Source of the DNA: Brevirhabdus sp. | Lineage (GTDB): Bacteria; Pseudomonadota; Alphaproteobacteria; Rhodobacterales; Rhodobacteraceae | DNA: 32,994 bases | Reading direction: 5' to 3' | Assembly: GCA_024637315.1 (NCBI GenBank) | Contig: JAGXFH010000015.1 | Span: 1-32,994, forward strand | Shown: positions 24,086 to 32,918 of the stretch, piece after piece | Position numbering within the stretch: position 1 is the first letter of the stretch | Layout: every line of letters starts with the position of its first letter | Notes under the pieces: model-generated | Seen by the model: the letters and a program-made list of their open reading frames with translations, nothing else | Databases searched by the model: none | Told to the model about the DNA's origin: nothing | Translations under genes and position numbers: made by a program

Positions 24086-25519
24086 ATGCAGAACGCGACC
24101 CCCACCCTTGTGATCCGAGGCGGCACGGTGGCCACGGCCGCCCGGACCCTTCTGGCCGACGTCGCGATTGCGGGCGGGCAGATCGTCGCCATCGGCCCCG
24201 ACCTGCCAGCAGCCACCAGCGAGATCGACGCGACCGGCCGGTACGTCCTGCCCGGCGGCGTCGACAGCCATTGCCATATCGAACAGGTTTCGGGCGCCGG
24301 ACTGATGAACGCGGACACCTGGGAAAGCGCGACACGGTCGGCAGCCTTCGGCGGCACGACCACGGTGGTATCGTTCGCCGCGCAGCATCCCGGCAAGCGG
24401 ATCCGAGACGTGGTGACGGATTATGCCGGTCTGGCGGCGCGCGGCGCGCTTGTCGACCATGCGTTTCATATCATCGTGGCGGACATCTCGGGCGAGAACC
24501 TGTCGCACGACATCCCGCACCTGATCGGCCAGGGCCATCGGTCGCTGAAGATCTTCACGACCTACGACAAGGTGCGGCTGGAGGATCATGCCATCCTCGA
24601 TGTGCATGCGACTGCAAGGCAGCATGGCGCGCTGGTCTGTTTCCATGCCGAGAATGACGGGCTGATCCGGCACATGACCGCGCGCCTGCTGGCCGAGGGC
24701 AAAACCGCGCCGATGCACCACGCCGCCTCGCATCCCCGTTTGGCAGAGATCGAGGCGCTGGAACGGATGTGCCGGTTTTCCGGCTTTACCGGCCAGCCGA
24801 TCATGCTGTTCCACATCTCGACCCGCGAGGGTGCGGAGATCGTCCGCCGCGCGCGGGCGGCCGGTCTGAAGGTCAGCGCGGAAACCTGCCCGCATTACCT
24901 GTTCATGACCCAAGATATTCTGGACAAGCCGGAAATGGCGGGCGCTGCCTTCATGTGCAGCCCGCCGCAGCGCAGCCCCGACGATCAGGCCGCCTTGTGG
25001 CAAGCGCTGGCGACGGGCGACCTGCAGATCGTCTCGTCGGACCACGCGCCCTACAGGATGGACCAAAGCGGCAAGTTCGCGAACGGCGCAGAAGCTCCAT
25101 TCAACCGGATCGCCAACGGCATGCCGGGGCTAGAGACGCGCCTGCCCCTGATGTTCAACGCGATGGTCAGCGAGGGGCGGATCGGGATCGAGGCGTTCGT
25201 CAGGCTGACGGCCACCGCGCCGGCCGAGATCTTCGGACTGACCGCCAAGGGCCGGATCGAGGTCGGCGCGGATGCGGATATCGCGATCTGGAACCCCGCC
25301 ACCCGGCGCACCTTCGGCGCGAATGATCTGCACGACAACGCCGGCTACAACCCGTTTGAGGGGTTCAGCGTGACAGGTTGGCCCGAAACCGTTCTGTCGC
25401 GAGGCGATGTGATCGTGGACAATGGTGCAGTGCTTGGCGAACCGGGGCGCGGTCGGCATGTGCCGATGGCCTGCAGCGACGCGATGCGGCCGTCCGGTCC
25501 GGCGGTGTCCCGCACCTGA
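24086..25519 (+). CDS. Dihydropyrimidinase / D-hydantoinase family cyclic amidohydrolase
   Basis: A 477-residue binuclear metalloenzyme that opens cyclic diamides such as hydantoins or dihydropyrimidines to carbamoyl amino acids. The metal site is complete: H62-C-H64 (GGVDSHCHIEQ), the carboxylated lysine K155 (HRSLKIFTTYD), H187 (CFHAEN), H243 (LFHISTREGAE) and D319 (IVSSDHAPY). The length is normal for the family. ATG 24086 follows an AAGGA site. The frame is open to 23999, but the upstream part is the spacer. It is divergent from the hydantoin-racemase-like gene, which supports a hydantoin-type substrate. No N-carbamoylase gene is seen in the window, so the ring-opened product must be handled by an enzyme elsewhere or by an unrecognised neighbour. 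Confidence 0.93.
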   Translation: MQNATPTLVIRGGTVATAARTLLADVAIAGGQIVAIGPDLPAATSEIDATGRYVLPGGVDSHCHIEQVSGAGLMNADTWESATRSAAFGGTTTVVSFAAQHPGKRIRDVVTDYAGLAARGALVDHAFHIIVADISGENLSHDIPHLIGQGHRSLKIFTTYDKVRLEDHAILDVHATARQHGALVCFHAENDGLIRHMTARLLAEGKTAPMHHAASHPRLAEIEALERMCRFSGFTGQPIMLFHISTREGAEIVRRARAAGLKVSAETCPHYLFMTQDILDKPEMAGAAFMCSPPQRSPDDQAALWQALATGDLQIVSSDHAPYRMDQSGKFANGAEAPFNRIANGMPGLETRLPLMFNAMVSEGRIGIEAFVRLTATAPAEIFGLTAKGRIEVGADADIAIWNPATRRTFGANDLHDNAGYNPFEGFSVTGWPETVLSRGDVIVDNGAVLGEPGRGRHVPMACSDAMRPSGPAVSRT

Positions 25520-25576
25520 TCCTGTGCCACTCGACCGCAAAACGAGACCCTGCGAAAAAGCGCGGCTTCGGCACCG

Positions 25577-26413
25577 TCAGCTTTTGCCTTCGCTCATCTT
25601 CTGGATGCCGGCGATCCCGCTTTCGCCAAGCGGCACGCTTGCAAACGGCCCGCCCAGCCGGGTCTGCGCCAGATCCTGCGGGTCGGCGCTGCCGGCCTTG
25701 GCGAACAGCGCCTCTGCCCAGTCTTCCGCATTGTCCTGCGGCTGGTAGCCGAGAAACCCGACCTTGTGGTTGCTGACCGGCGCGCGGGTGTTGGCCGAGA
25801 CGCCGTAGGCCACGGTGAAGCCGACCGTCGGGGAATCGACGGCACGCTGCACCAGCCGCACCATATCGCCATAGGACAGCCATGTGCCAAGCGCGCGGAC
25901 GTTCTGCGGTTCCGGGGTGCAGGACAGGATGCGCAGACAGACGGCCTCGAGCCCGCGCTTTTCCCAATACATCCGGCCCAGATCCTCGGCGAAGCATTTG
26001 GCCAGCCCGTAGAACGTATCGGGGCGGTGCGGAGTGTCGGTGTCGATGCCGGCATTGGTGGCCTCGAGCCCGACCGCATGGATCGACGAGGCGTAGACGA
26101 CCCGGCGCACCCCGTGCCTGTGCGCCGCCTCCCAGATATTGTAGGCGCCGATATAGTTCGGGCCGAGCAGTTTCTCGAACGGACCCTCATCCACGTAGGC
26201 GCCGAAATGCACGACCATTTCGGCCCCTTCCAAGAGGGGAGCGACCTGATCCATCTCTGCCAGATCGGCGCGCTGGAAGGTTTCATTGGGCAAGAGCGTC
26301 GCGGGGGCTTCGGCGATATCGGTCGAGAGCAGTTCATCGGCCATTTTCGACAGCGGGTCGCGCAGCGCGTTGCCCAGATTTCCGCAAGCGCCTGTCAGCA
26401 CGATCTTTTTCAT
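25577..26413 (-). CDS. udh: NAD-dependent uronate dehydrogenase-like protein (SDR/epimerase fold)
   Basis: A 278-residue extended-SDR protein. The NAD-binding motif is TGACGNLG (residues 7-14). The catalytic residues are S109/S110 (VVYASSIH), Y135 and K139 (FYGLAKCFAEDL). RILSCTPEPQNVRALGTWLS and VGFLGYQPQDNAEDW are near-signatures of uronate dehydrogenase, which oxidises D-galacturonate or D-glucuronate to the aldarolactone. ATG 26413-26411 follows a GAAAGGGAGA site, 16 bases after the FAD-oxidoreductase stop, so it is the last gene of the hyuAB operon. A galactarolactone-cycloisomerase-like gene at the head of the same strand would use its product. A different polyol- or amide-derived substrate cannot be excluded. 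Confidence 0.82.
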   Translation of the reverse strand: MKKIVLTGACGNLGNALRDPLSKMADELLSTDIAEAPATLLPNETFQRADLAEMDQVAPLLEGAEMVVHFGAYVDEGPFEKLLGPNYIGAYNIWEAAHRHGVRRVVYASSIHAVGLEATNAGIDTDTPHRPDTFYGLAKCFAEDLGRMYWEKRGLEAVCLRILSCTPEPQNVRALGTWLSYGDMVRLVQRAVDSPTVGFTVAYGVSANTRAPVSNHKVGFLGYQPQDNAEDWAEALFAKAGSADPQDLAQTRLGGPFASVPLGESGIAGIQKMSEGKS

Positions 26414-26429
26414 CGGATTCTCCCTTTCT

Positions 26430-27632
26430 TCAGATGACGGCCCGTTCCAGCAGCGGGCTGTTGGCGGCGATACGCTCGTATCCAAGCGGCGACAGGTCGA
26501 GGCTGCGGTAGCCGCCATGAACGATCAGTTCCGAAACGCCTCGCCCCATCGCCGGCGATTGCTGCAACCCGTGGCCGGAAAAGCCGTTGACGAAAATGAA
26601 ATTCGAAACCTCGGGATGCGGCCCCACGATCGCGTTCTGGTCGAGGGTGTTGTAGGCATAGTGGCCGACCCATGAATTGATCACCTTGACCCGCTCGAAC
26701 GCTGGAACGCGGCTGGCGATGGCGGGCCAGAGCTTTTCCTCCCAGATACCGTGATCCATCGCGAAATCGTCGAACGCCACCGCCGGATCGTCGTCCGGGG
26801 GGCAACCGGCCATGTAATAGCGTCCATCGGTGCGCATATGAACGCCCGACGGGTCGATGGTCAGCGGCAGGTCCTTGGGCAGTCGCTCTGCCGCGTCGAA
26901 GATGAAGGTGTAGCGGCGGCGCGGCTCGACCGGGATATCGAGGCCCGCCATCCGCGCCGTGACGTTGGCCCGCGGACCAGAGGCGTTGATGACGGTTCCC
27001 GCGCCGATTGTCTCGCCCGAGGCCAGCGTGACTTCGGTTACGCGGCCGCCGTCGCGGGAGATGCCGGTGACTTCGTTGCGGATATACTCGGCTCCCAGAG
27101 CGCGGGCCTTGCGGCGGAACCAGTCGAAGATTGTGCCGCCGTCGAAATACCCCTCGTCGAGCGGGTTGTGCGATCCCAGGATGATGCCGTCGAGATCGTA
27201 GAACGGCCAGGCCTCGGCGATCTGGCCGGGCGTCAGGATGCGGGTGCCCGCACCCAGAGAGGCCTGCATCCGCTGGTTGGCCCGGAGCACCTCGGCAAAG
27301 GCGGGCGTGTCGGCGAGGTAAAGATAGCCGAAAGCATGCAATGCGATCTCTGGCGCTTCAGGATCGTCCATGAAGGTCTTGAAGTTCTTTATGAATTCGG
27401 CACCGAATTGCGAGATGCGGATGTTGATCTCGGAGCCGAACTGTTGGCGGATGCAGGAATTGGTGTGGCTGGTCGAGCAGAATTCGTATGTCGGATCCTG
27501 CTCGATCACCAGTATCCGGCCCCGGAAATCCGGGTTCCGCGCGGTCCACCATGCGACCGAGGACCCGATCATCGCGCCGCCGATGATCACGGCATCGTAG
27601 ACGCTGTGCCTGGGCATCGAATCGAGCGACAT
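26430..27632 (-). CDS. FAD-dependent oxidoreductase, D-amino-acid/sarcosine oxidase (DAO) family
   Basis: A 400-residue flavoprotein. The N-terminal FAD-binding beta-alpha-beta unit is DAVIIGGAMIGSSVAWW (residues 13-29), then LVIEQDPTYEFCSTSHTNSC. The family's C-terminal FAD element is IFVNGFSGHGLQQSPAMGRG. Its layout is closest by eye to sarcosine/dimethylglycine-type and FOXRED1-like members. Its start overlaps the hyuB stop by one base (TGATG), so it is translated with HyuA/HyuB. Ring-opening of an N-methylated cyclic amide would yield a secondary-amine acid, and oxidation of that by this enzyme would make sense. This role is inferred from context only. Confidence 0.86.
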   Translation of the reverse strand: MSLDSMPRHSVYDAVIIGGAMIGSSVAWWTARNPDFRGRILVIEQDPTYEFCSTSHTNSCIRQQFGSEINIRISQFGAEFIKNFKTFMDDPEAPEIALHAFGYLYLADTPAFAEVLRANQRMQASLGAGTRILTPGQIAEAWPFYDLDGIILGSHNPLDEGYFDGGTIFDWFRRKARALGAEYIRNEVTGISRDGGRVTEVTLASGETIGAGTVINASGPRANVTARMAGLDIPVEPRRRYTFIFDAAERLPKDLPLTIDPSGVHMRTDGRYYMAGCPPDDDPAVAFDDFAMDHGIWEEKLWPAIASRVPAFERVKVINSWVGHYAYNTLDQNAIVGPHPEVSNFIFVNGFSGHGLQQSPAMGRGVSELIVHGGYRSLDLSPLGYERIAANSPLLERAVI

Positions 27633-29293
27633 CAGGGCTGCCTCGCCGCTGCGACCTCGGCATCCGACAGCCCGTAGACCTGCCGCGCGACCGCTTCCGA
27701 CAGGTAGCCAAGCCGAAGATCGCGGACCACCTCTGCCCGGTCGCGCAGCGCCGGATCGCCGTAGCCGCCGCCGCCGGGGAATGCCAGCATCACCTTCGCG
27801 CCTTCCGGCACATGGCTGCGGCCCTTGCCCGGCAGGCTGGTGCCATCGTCCAGCGCCACCTCGGTGGCCCCCCCCGCCTGCCCGCCGTTGCGGCCGCGCG
27901 CCGGGTGGTTCACCCGGTCGAACATCGCCGAGAAGTCGAATTCATGCCCCTCGCGCGCGCCCACTTCCATGTATTGCCCCAGGCCGCCGCGATGTCTCCC
28001 CGCGCCGCCTGAATCCGGCCGCAGTTCCTTACGCCAGATGATCACCGGGCCGGCATGTTCCGTCGCCTCGACAGGCATCGTCATGACGCCCGAGGGGAAG
28101 GCGGTGGCGTTGAGACCGTCGAGCGTCGGCCTTGCCCCGGAGCCGCCAGAGTTGAAGGTCAGCACTTCGGCCCGCCGCCCCCCCTGACGCGTCGGGCGCA
28201 GGGAAAGCTGGAAGTTGCAGAGCGCGCCTGCGCCTTCGGCGGGCACGGTATCGGGCAGGATCTGGTCCAGCGCGCCATAGACCGTGTCGGGGATCAGGTG
28301 GCCGATGACATGGCGCAGGGCCACCGGCGCCGGGCGCCGGGCATTGACGATCGAGCCTTCGGGCGCGGTGATCCGGAAGGGCTCCAGCGAGGCGGCATTG
28401 TTCGGGATGTCGGGCGCGATGGCGCATTTCAGCGCATAGCAGGCATAGGCCTTGGTATAGACCATCGGCACGTTTATCCCCTTGGGGTCGAGTCCGCTGG
28501 TGCCGGCGAAATCGCAGGCGATGTGGTCGGACTTGATGTCCAGCGTCACGCAGAGATCGACCGGGGCGGAATAGCCGTCGATCGTCATCTTCGCGCTGGC
28601 GGTTTCGCGTGGCAGCGCCGCGATCCGCTCTAGCGTGGCGCGGCGCGAATTGTCGAGGATGAATATGGCGATTCCGGCCAGGTCGGCATCGCCATATTCC
28701 GCCAGCATCGCGGTCAGCCGGCGCTGGCCGATCTCGTTGCAGGCGGCGAGCGCGTAGATGTCGCCGATCAGCTGATCAGGCTCGCGGGTATTGACGCGCA
28801 GCATCTTCACCAGCGTCCGATCGACCTCGCCCCTGTCGGCAAAGCGCATGATCGGGATCTGCACGCCTTCCTCGTAGATCGAGTTGCCATCCGCGCCGAA
28901 GCCGCGCCCGCCGACATCGACGACATGAGCGGTGCAGCCGAAGAACCCGACATGGCGACCCTGATGAAAGGCCGGGCTGACCACGGTGATGTCGTGCAGA
29001 TGGCCGGTGCCCATCCAGGGATCGTTGGTGATGTAGACATCACCCTCGGCCATTGTCGCCACGCCGATCTCGCGGATGAAATGCGCCACGGCGTCGGCCA
29101 TCGCGTTGACATGGCCCGGCGTGCCGGTCACCGCCTGCGCCAGCATCCGGCCCATGTCGTCATAGACCCCGGCCGAGAGGTCGCCCGCCTCGCGGACCGA
29201 AGTCGAGAAGGCGGTGCGCACCAGCGCCTGCGCCTGTTCCTCGACAATCGAGATCAGGCGGTTCCACATGATCTGCTTGGCGACGCTGCTCAT
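27632..29293 (-). CDS. hyuB: Hydantoinase B / oxoprolinase family subunit (HyuB)
   Basis: A 553-residue subunit of the ATP-dependent cyclic-amide hydrolase family (N-methylhydantoinase, 5-oxoprolinase, acetophenone carboxylase, caprolactamase). Diagnostic segments are RLISIVEEQAQALVRTAFS, YITNDPWMGTGHLHDITVVS, FGCTAHVVDVGG and a C-terminal FPGGGGYGDPALRDRAEVVR. Complexes with HyuA cleave lactam or imide bonds by phosphorylating the carbonyl. The start overlaps the hyuA stop (ATGA), ensuring equal synthesis. Normal length and no visible damage. Confidence 0.93.
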   Translation of the reverse strand: MSSVAKQIMWNRLISIVEEQAQALVRTAFSTSVREAGDLSAGVYDDMGRMLAQAVTGTPGHVNAMADAVAHFIREIGVATMAEGDVYITNDPWMGTGHLHDITVVSPAFHQGRHVGFFGCTAHVVDVGGRGFGADGNSIYEEGVQIPIMRFADRGEVDRTLVKMLRVNTREPDQLIGDIYALAACNEIGQRRLTAMLAEYGDADLAGIAIFILDNSRRATLERIAALPRETASAKMTIDGYSAPVDLCVTLDIKSDHIACDFAGTSGLDPKGINVPMVYTKAYACYALKCAIAPDIPNNAASLEPFRITAPEGSIVNARRPAPVALRHVIGHLIPDTVYGALDQILPDTVPAEGAGALCNFQLSLRPTRQGGRRAEVLTFNSGGSGARPTLDGLNATAFPSGVMTMPVEATEHAGPVIIWRKELRPDSGGAGRHRGGLGQYMEVGAREGHEFDFSAMFDRVNHPARGRNGGQAGGATEVALDDGTSLPGKGRSHVPEGAKVMLAFPGGGGYGDPALRDRAEVVRDLRLGYLSEAVARQVYGLSDAEVAAARQP

Positions 29294-31359
29294 GCCTGCC
29301 TCCGGATGTCGATGACGCCATCGGCGCGGCCGGTGGCGGTGAAGCCGCGCGGCAGGATGATCGTGGTTTCATCCTCGGTGAGGATCGCGGGGCCGGCAAT
29401 GCGAACCCCGTCGCCGATGCGGTTGCGCTGAACCACGCCGGCGCGGGTCAGCGCGTCATCGGCTGCGCTGAACATCTGGCGGTGGCTGTCCTCGGGTGCA
29501 TCGGTGGTGCTGGCGGCCTCGGCCACCGGCACGGGATCCTCGACGGGCGTGGTCGCATTGACCGCCCAGACGGTGATCTCGACGCTGAGACCTGCGACGG
29601 TGCGGCCGAAAAGCGAGGTGTAGGCTTCTTCGAAACGGGCAAGAAAGGCTGCGGCGGCGGGGTCTTTCGCCTCGGCTTCGGACAGCGTCACCGGGATCTC
29701 CCAGCCTTGCCCGACATAGCGCATGTAGACCTTGTAATCGGCCAGCACGGTGGCGTCCGCGTCGCAGGACCGCACGAAGCCCTCTGCCTCGTCGCGGAGT
29801 TCGGCGAAGAGCGCCTTGACCGACCTGGGATCGAACGCGTCGAGCCGCATGTAGACGCTGCGCGTTGCCTCGAAGGAATAGGGCGCGCGCAGAAAGCCGA
29901 TGGCGGAACCGACCCCGGCCCCCGGCGGCACCAGCAGCCGGTCGATGCCGAGTTTCTCGCACAGCCGCCCGGCGTGCAGCGGCGCCGCACCGCCAAAGGC
30001 GATCATCGTGTAATCGGCCAGATCCTCGCCGTTCTCGACGGCATGGACGCGGGCGGCATTGGCCATGTTCTCGTCCACCACCTCGGACAGGCCGAAGGCG
30101 GCGGTCAGGGCGTCCATCCCCAGCTTGTCGCCCAGATGCGTTTCGATCGCCTTGCCCGACAGGGCCGGATCGAGCGGAATCGAGCCGCCCGCGAAATTCG
30201 CCGGATCAAGCCGCCCGAGCACAAGATCGGCATCGGTCACCGCGGGCCGCGTGCCGCCGCGCATGTAGCAGGCCGGGCCGGGTTCGGACCCGGCACTTTC
30301 CGGGCCGATCCGGATCTGGTTCAGCGCATCGACATGCGCCAGCGAGCCACCGCCGGCACCGATTTCCACCATGTCGATCACCGGGATCGAGATCGGCATG
30401 CCAGAGCCTTTCTTGAACCGGTAGGATCGCGCCACCTCGAACACCCGCGCGGTTTTCGGCGCACCATCGCGGATCAGGCAGATCTTGGCGGTGGTGCCGC
30501 CCATGTCGAACGACAGCACCTTGTCCAGCCGATGCCGCCGCGCGATGTCGGCAGCAAAGATCGCGCCGCCCGCCGGGCCGCTTTCGACCAGCCGTACCGG
30601 AAACTCGGCGGCGCTTTCCAGCGAGATGATGCCGCCGCCCGAATGCATCAGGAAGATCGGGCAGTCCGCCCCTGCCCCGGCAAGCCGGTCCGCCAGCCTA
30701 CCGAGATAGGATTCCATCATCGGCTTGACATAGGCATTGGCGCAGGTGGTGTTGAAGCGCTCGTATTCCCGCATCTGCGGCGACACGTCCGAAGAGAGCG
30801 ACACGCTGACCCCCGGCAGTCGCTCTGCCAGCACGTCGCGGATCGTCCGTTCATGCGCCGGGTTGAGGTAGCTGTGCAGCAGGCCGACGGCGATGCTGTC
30901 ATAGCCGGTCAGCGTCTGCGCCAGAGCCTCGACCTCTGCCCGGTCCAGCGCGATCAGCACGTTGCCGCCCGCGTCGACCCGTTCCCGGACTGTATGGCGG
31001 TGATTGCGGGCGATCAGCGGCAGCGGCAGCTGCAGGTTCAGGTCATATTGTTCGAACCGGCTTTCTGTCCGCATCTCGATCACGTCACGGAAGCCTTGCG
31101 TGGTGATGAAGGCAGTCTTCGCGCCGCGCCGTTCGATCAGCGCATTGGTGGCCAGAGTGGTGCCGTGGATGATCCGGGTCAGCCTGTCAGGCGCCAGTCC
31201 GGCCTTTGCGCAGACCTGAGCCAGCCCGTCGAGAATCGCGTCTTCGGGGGCTGCATAAGTGGTCAGCACCTTGGCCGAGAACAGAGTGTTCCCGAATTCA
31301 AGCACCACATCGGTGAAGGTGCCGCCGATATCGACGCCAAGGTTCGCTTCATCTGTCAT
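29290..31359 (-). CDS. hyuA: Hydantoinase A / oxoprolinase family subunit (HyuA)
   Basis: A 689-residue ATPase subunit with the N-terminal nucleotide-binding motif G8-V-D-I-G-G-T-F-T-D17. Other family marks are IHGTTLATNALIERRGAKT, LSFDMGGTTAKICLI, EIGAGGGSLAHVD and AFGGAAPLHAGRLCEKLGID. It activates the cyclic amide with ATP and acts together with HyuB. ATG 31359-31357 lacks a good ribosome site. The 216-bp spacer upstream carries a nested inverted repeat that may control expression. It is the first gene of a tightly overlapping hyuA-hyuB-DAO group. The substrate (hydantoin, N-methylhydantoin, pyroglutamate, lactam) cannot be told from sequence alone. Confidence 0.94.
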   Translation of the reverse strand: MTDEANLGVDIGGTFTDVVLEFGNTLFSAKVLTTYAAPEDAILDGLAQVCAKAGLAPDRLTRIIHGTTLATNALIERRGAKTAFITTQGFRDVIEMRTESRFEQYDLNLQLPLPLIARNHRHTVRERVDAGGNVLIALDRAEVEALAQTLTGYDSIAVGLLHSYLNPAHERTIRDVLAERLPGVSVSLSSDVSPQMREYERFNTTCANAYVKPMMESYLGRLADRLAGAGADCPIFLMHSGGGIISLESAAEFPVRLVESGPAGGAIFAADIARRHRLDKVLSFDMGGTTAKICLIRDGAPKTARVFEVARSYRFKKGSGMPISIPVIDMVEIGAGGGSLAHVDALNQIRIGPESAGSEPGPACYMRGGTRPAVTDADLVLGRLDPANFAGGSIPLDPALSGKAIETHLGDKLGMDALTAAFGLSEVVDENMANAARVHAVENGEDLADYTMIAFGGAAPLHAGRLCEKLGIDRLLVPPGAGVGSAIGFLRAPYSFEATRSVYMRLDAFDPRSVKALFAELRDEAEGFVRSCDADATVLADYKVYMRYVGQGWEIPVTLSEAEAKDPAAAAFLARFEEAYTSLFGRTVAGLSVEITVWAVNATTPVEDPVPVAEAASTTDAPEDSHRQMFSAADDALTRAGVVQRNRIGDGVRIAGPAILTEDETTIILPRGFTATGRADGVIDIRRQA

Positions 31360-31406
31360 GGCGCGACGCTAGTCCGGCAGATCGGGATTTGGAAGGGGGG
31401 TGACAG

Positions 31407-31463
31407 GCAATTTCCGCCCCCCGATCGCCGGCCCGATCGGGGGATCGGCACCGTCGAAATTGC
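31407..31463 (-). promoter_or_regulatory. Nested inverted repeat upstream of hyuA
   Basis: An inner perfect 10-bp repeat, CCCCCGATCG (31418-31427) and CGATCGGGGG (31434-31443), has a 6-base loop. It is enclosed by an outer 8-bp repeat, GCAATTTC (31407-31414) and GAAATTGC (31456-31463). It lies between the cycloisomerase-like gene and hyuA with no T-run. Candidate roles are a regulator binding site or a leader RNA fold. The rest of the 31360-31575 spacer shows nothing I can name. Confidence 0.5.
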
Positions 31464-31575
31464 GCGTAAAAGTGGGTGACGATGCCGACACATGACGGGT
31501 TCGGACGCCCGCCCGCATGGCCGCGGCGCGTTCGGATCGCCCTTGCAGGACCGCACCCCGTCCAACGCCCGCAGA

Positions 31576-32745
31576 TCAGCCGTCGACCTCGTAGCGGCGG
31601 ATGAAGACCCTGTCCGGCTCGACCCCAAGGCCGGGTCCGCCCGGTATGCCGACATACCCGCCCGACGTCTTGACCTGCCGCTGGATGTCCAGCGGCTCGA
31701 CCAGCAGATCATCGCGGAACTTGTTGTCGGTGGTGTCGAATTCCAGCATCGGCTGCCACGGATGCAAGCCGCCCGGCAGCGGCGGCATCGCGGCCAGAAG
31801 CTGCAGGTTCGCCGCCACCGCCACGGCCGACCCCCAGACGTGGTTGATCACCGGGGTGAAATGAGCGTGGCAAAGTGCCAGCACCCGCAGATATTCACTG
31901 ATCCCGCCCAAGGCGCAGACTTCCGGCTGCGCGATGTCCAGCCCGCGATTTTCCAGGATCGCCCGCCAGCCCCAGCGGTTGAACTCGGCCTCGCCGCCCG
32001 AGATGTTGACCTTCAGCCCGGCCCGCAATTCACGGTAGCCGTCGTGATCCTCGGGCGCGACGGGTTCCTCGAACCAATAGGCGTCGAGCTCCTCCAGCGC
32101 TCGCCCGACGAAGAATGCGTCAGGTGTTGTGTAGCAATGGTTGGCGTCGACCATGAACGGAAAGTCGTCGCCGATCCCACGCCGCACCGCCTCGCACAGC
32201 TTCACATCCTGCCTCGGCCCCAGACCGACCTTCATCTTGGTGGCGGCAAAACCCATGTCGCGGATCGCCGCGGCTTCATCGGCAAACCGCGCGACATGAT
32301 CCGCGAGGCTTTCGCGCTTCAGCATCATGCCATAGCCATAGGCCTGCACCTTGTCGCGATGCGCGCCGCCGATCAGCTTGTGAAGCGGCAGACCGGCGAT
32401 CTTGCCCGCGATGTCCCAAAGCGCGATGTCGACGCCCGAGAGCGATTGCAGCGGCATCCCCTTCTGCCCGTGATCGCGCATCAGGTTGTAGACCTTGTGC
32501 CAGATCACATCGCGGTCCATCGGATCGTCGCCCAGGATCATCGGCTGAATGACCTTCTCCACGATCCCCTTGTTGGCGAGCGCCACCGTGCCGGTTCCGA
32601 AACACTCGCCCCATCCGGTAAGGCCCTCATCGGTCCGCACCTCGACCAGATGCGCCGAGCGTCTGGCGTAGTATTGCTGCGAATAGCCCAACTCCTCGGG
32701 CATGTCATATTGCAGGATGTGGCTGATGACCGCGGTGATCTTCAT
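31576..32745 (-). CDS. Enolase-superfamily enzyme, D-galactarolactone cycloisomerase-like (MR/MLE family)
   Basis: A 389-residue TIM-barrel enzyme with the capping domain MKITAVISHILQYDMPEELG. The catalytic K-x-K is K170-M-K172 (ATKMKVGLG). The Mg ligands are D200 (VDANHCY), E226 (WFEEPV) and E252 (SGGEAEF), and the general base is H302 (NHVWGS). Segments such as TGWGECFG, NLMRDHGQKG, SGVDIALWDIAGK, PMLEFDTTDN and the long C-terminal tail (GIPGGPGLGVEPDR) closely resemble Agrobacterium-type galactarolactone cycloisomerase. Related sugar-acid dehydratases are possible alternatives. A GGGGAAGA site precedes ATG 32745. Its partner reaction, uronate oxidation, is encoded at the far end of the same gene group. 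Confidence 0.88.
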   Translation of the reverse strand: MKITAVISHILQYDMPEELGYSQQYYARRSAHLVEVRTDEGLTGWGECFGTGTVALANKGIVEKVIQPMILGDDPMDRDVIWHKVYNLMRDHGQKGMPLQSLSGVDIALWDIAGKIAGLPLHKLIGGAHRDKVQAYGYGMMLKRESLADHVARFADEAAAIRDMGFAATKMKVGLGPRQDVKLCEAVRRGIGDDFPFMVDANHCYTTPDAFFVGRALEELDAYWFEEPVAPEDHDGYRELRAGLKVNISGGEAEFNRWGWRAILENRGLDIAQPEVCALGGISEYLRVLALCHAHFTPVINHVWGSAVAVAANLQLLAAMPPLPGGLHPWQPMLEFDTTDNKFRDDLLVEPLDIQRQVKTSGGYVGIPGGPGLGVEPDRVFIRRYEVDG

Positions 32746-32880
32746 GGGTCTTCCCCGTCAGGTTCGGCCGCATGGGCCTTCCGCTTGATAGCCGATCAGC
32801 CGATCCGCGCAAGGATGCACGGTCGCCGTGAAGTGCCCTGGTCCGATCCCGACCATCTGCTGAGACACCGCCAATTCGAC

Positions 32881-32909
32881 TTGTCACACCCCCGCGGCAC
32901 TGCTACATC
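32881..32909 (+). promoter_or_regulatory. Candidate promoter of tRNA-Thr
   Basis: TTGTCA (32881-32886) and TACATC (32904-32909) are separated by 17 bases and end 9 bases before the tRNA. The -35 box is good and the -10 box weak. The spacer 32746-32880 holds nothing else I can identify. Confidence 0.45.
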
Positions 32910-32918
32910 GCCGCCCGT

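Noticed and set aside
29482-31479. Rightward 665-codon frame opposite hyuA
   Set aside because: An antisense shadow with no domain pattern. HyuA motifs are intact on the other strand.
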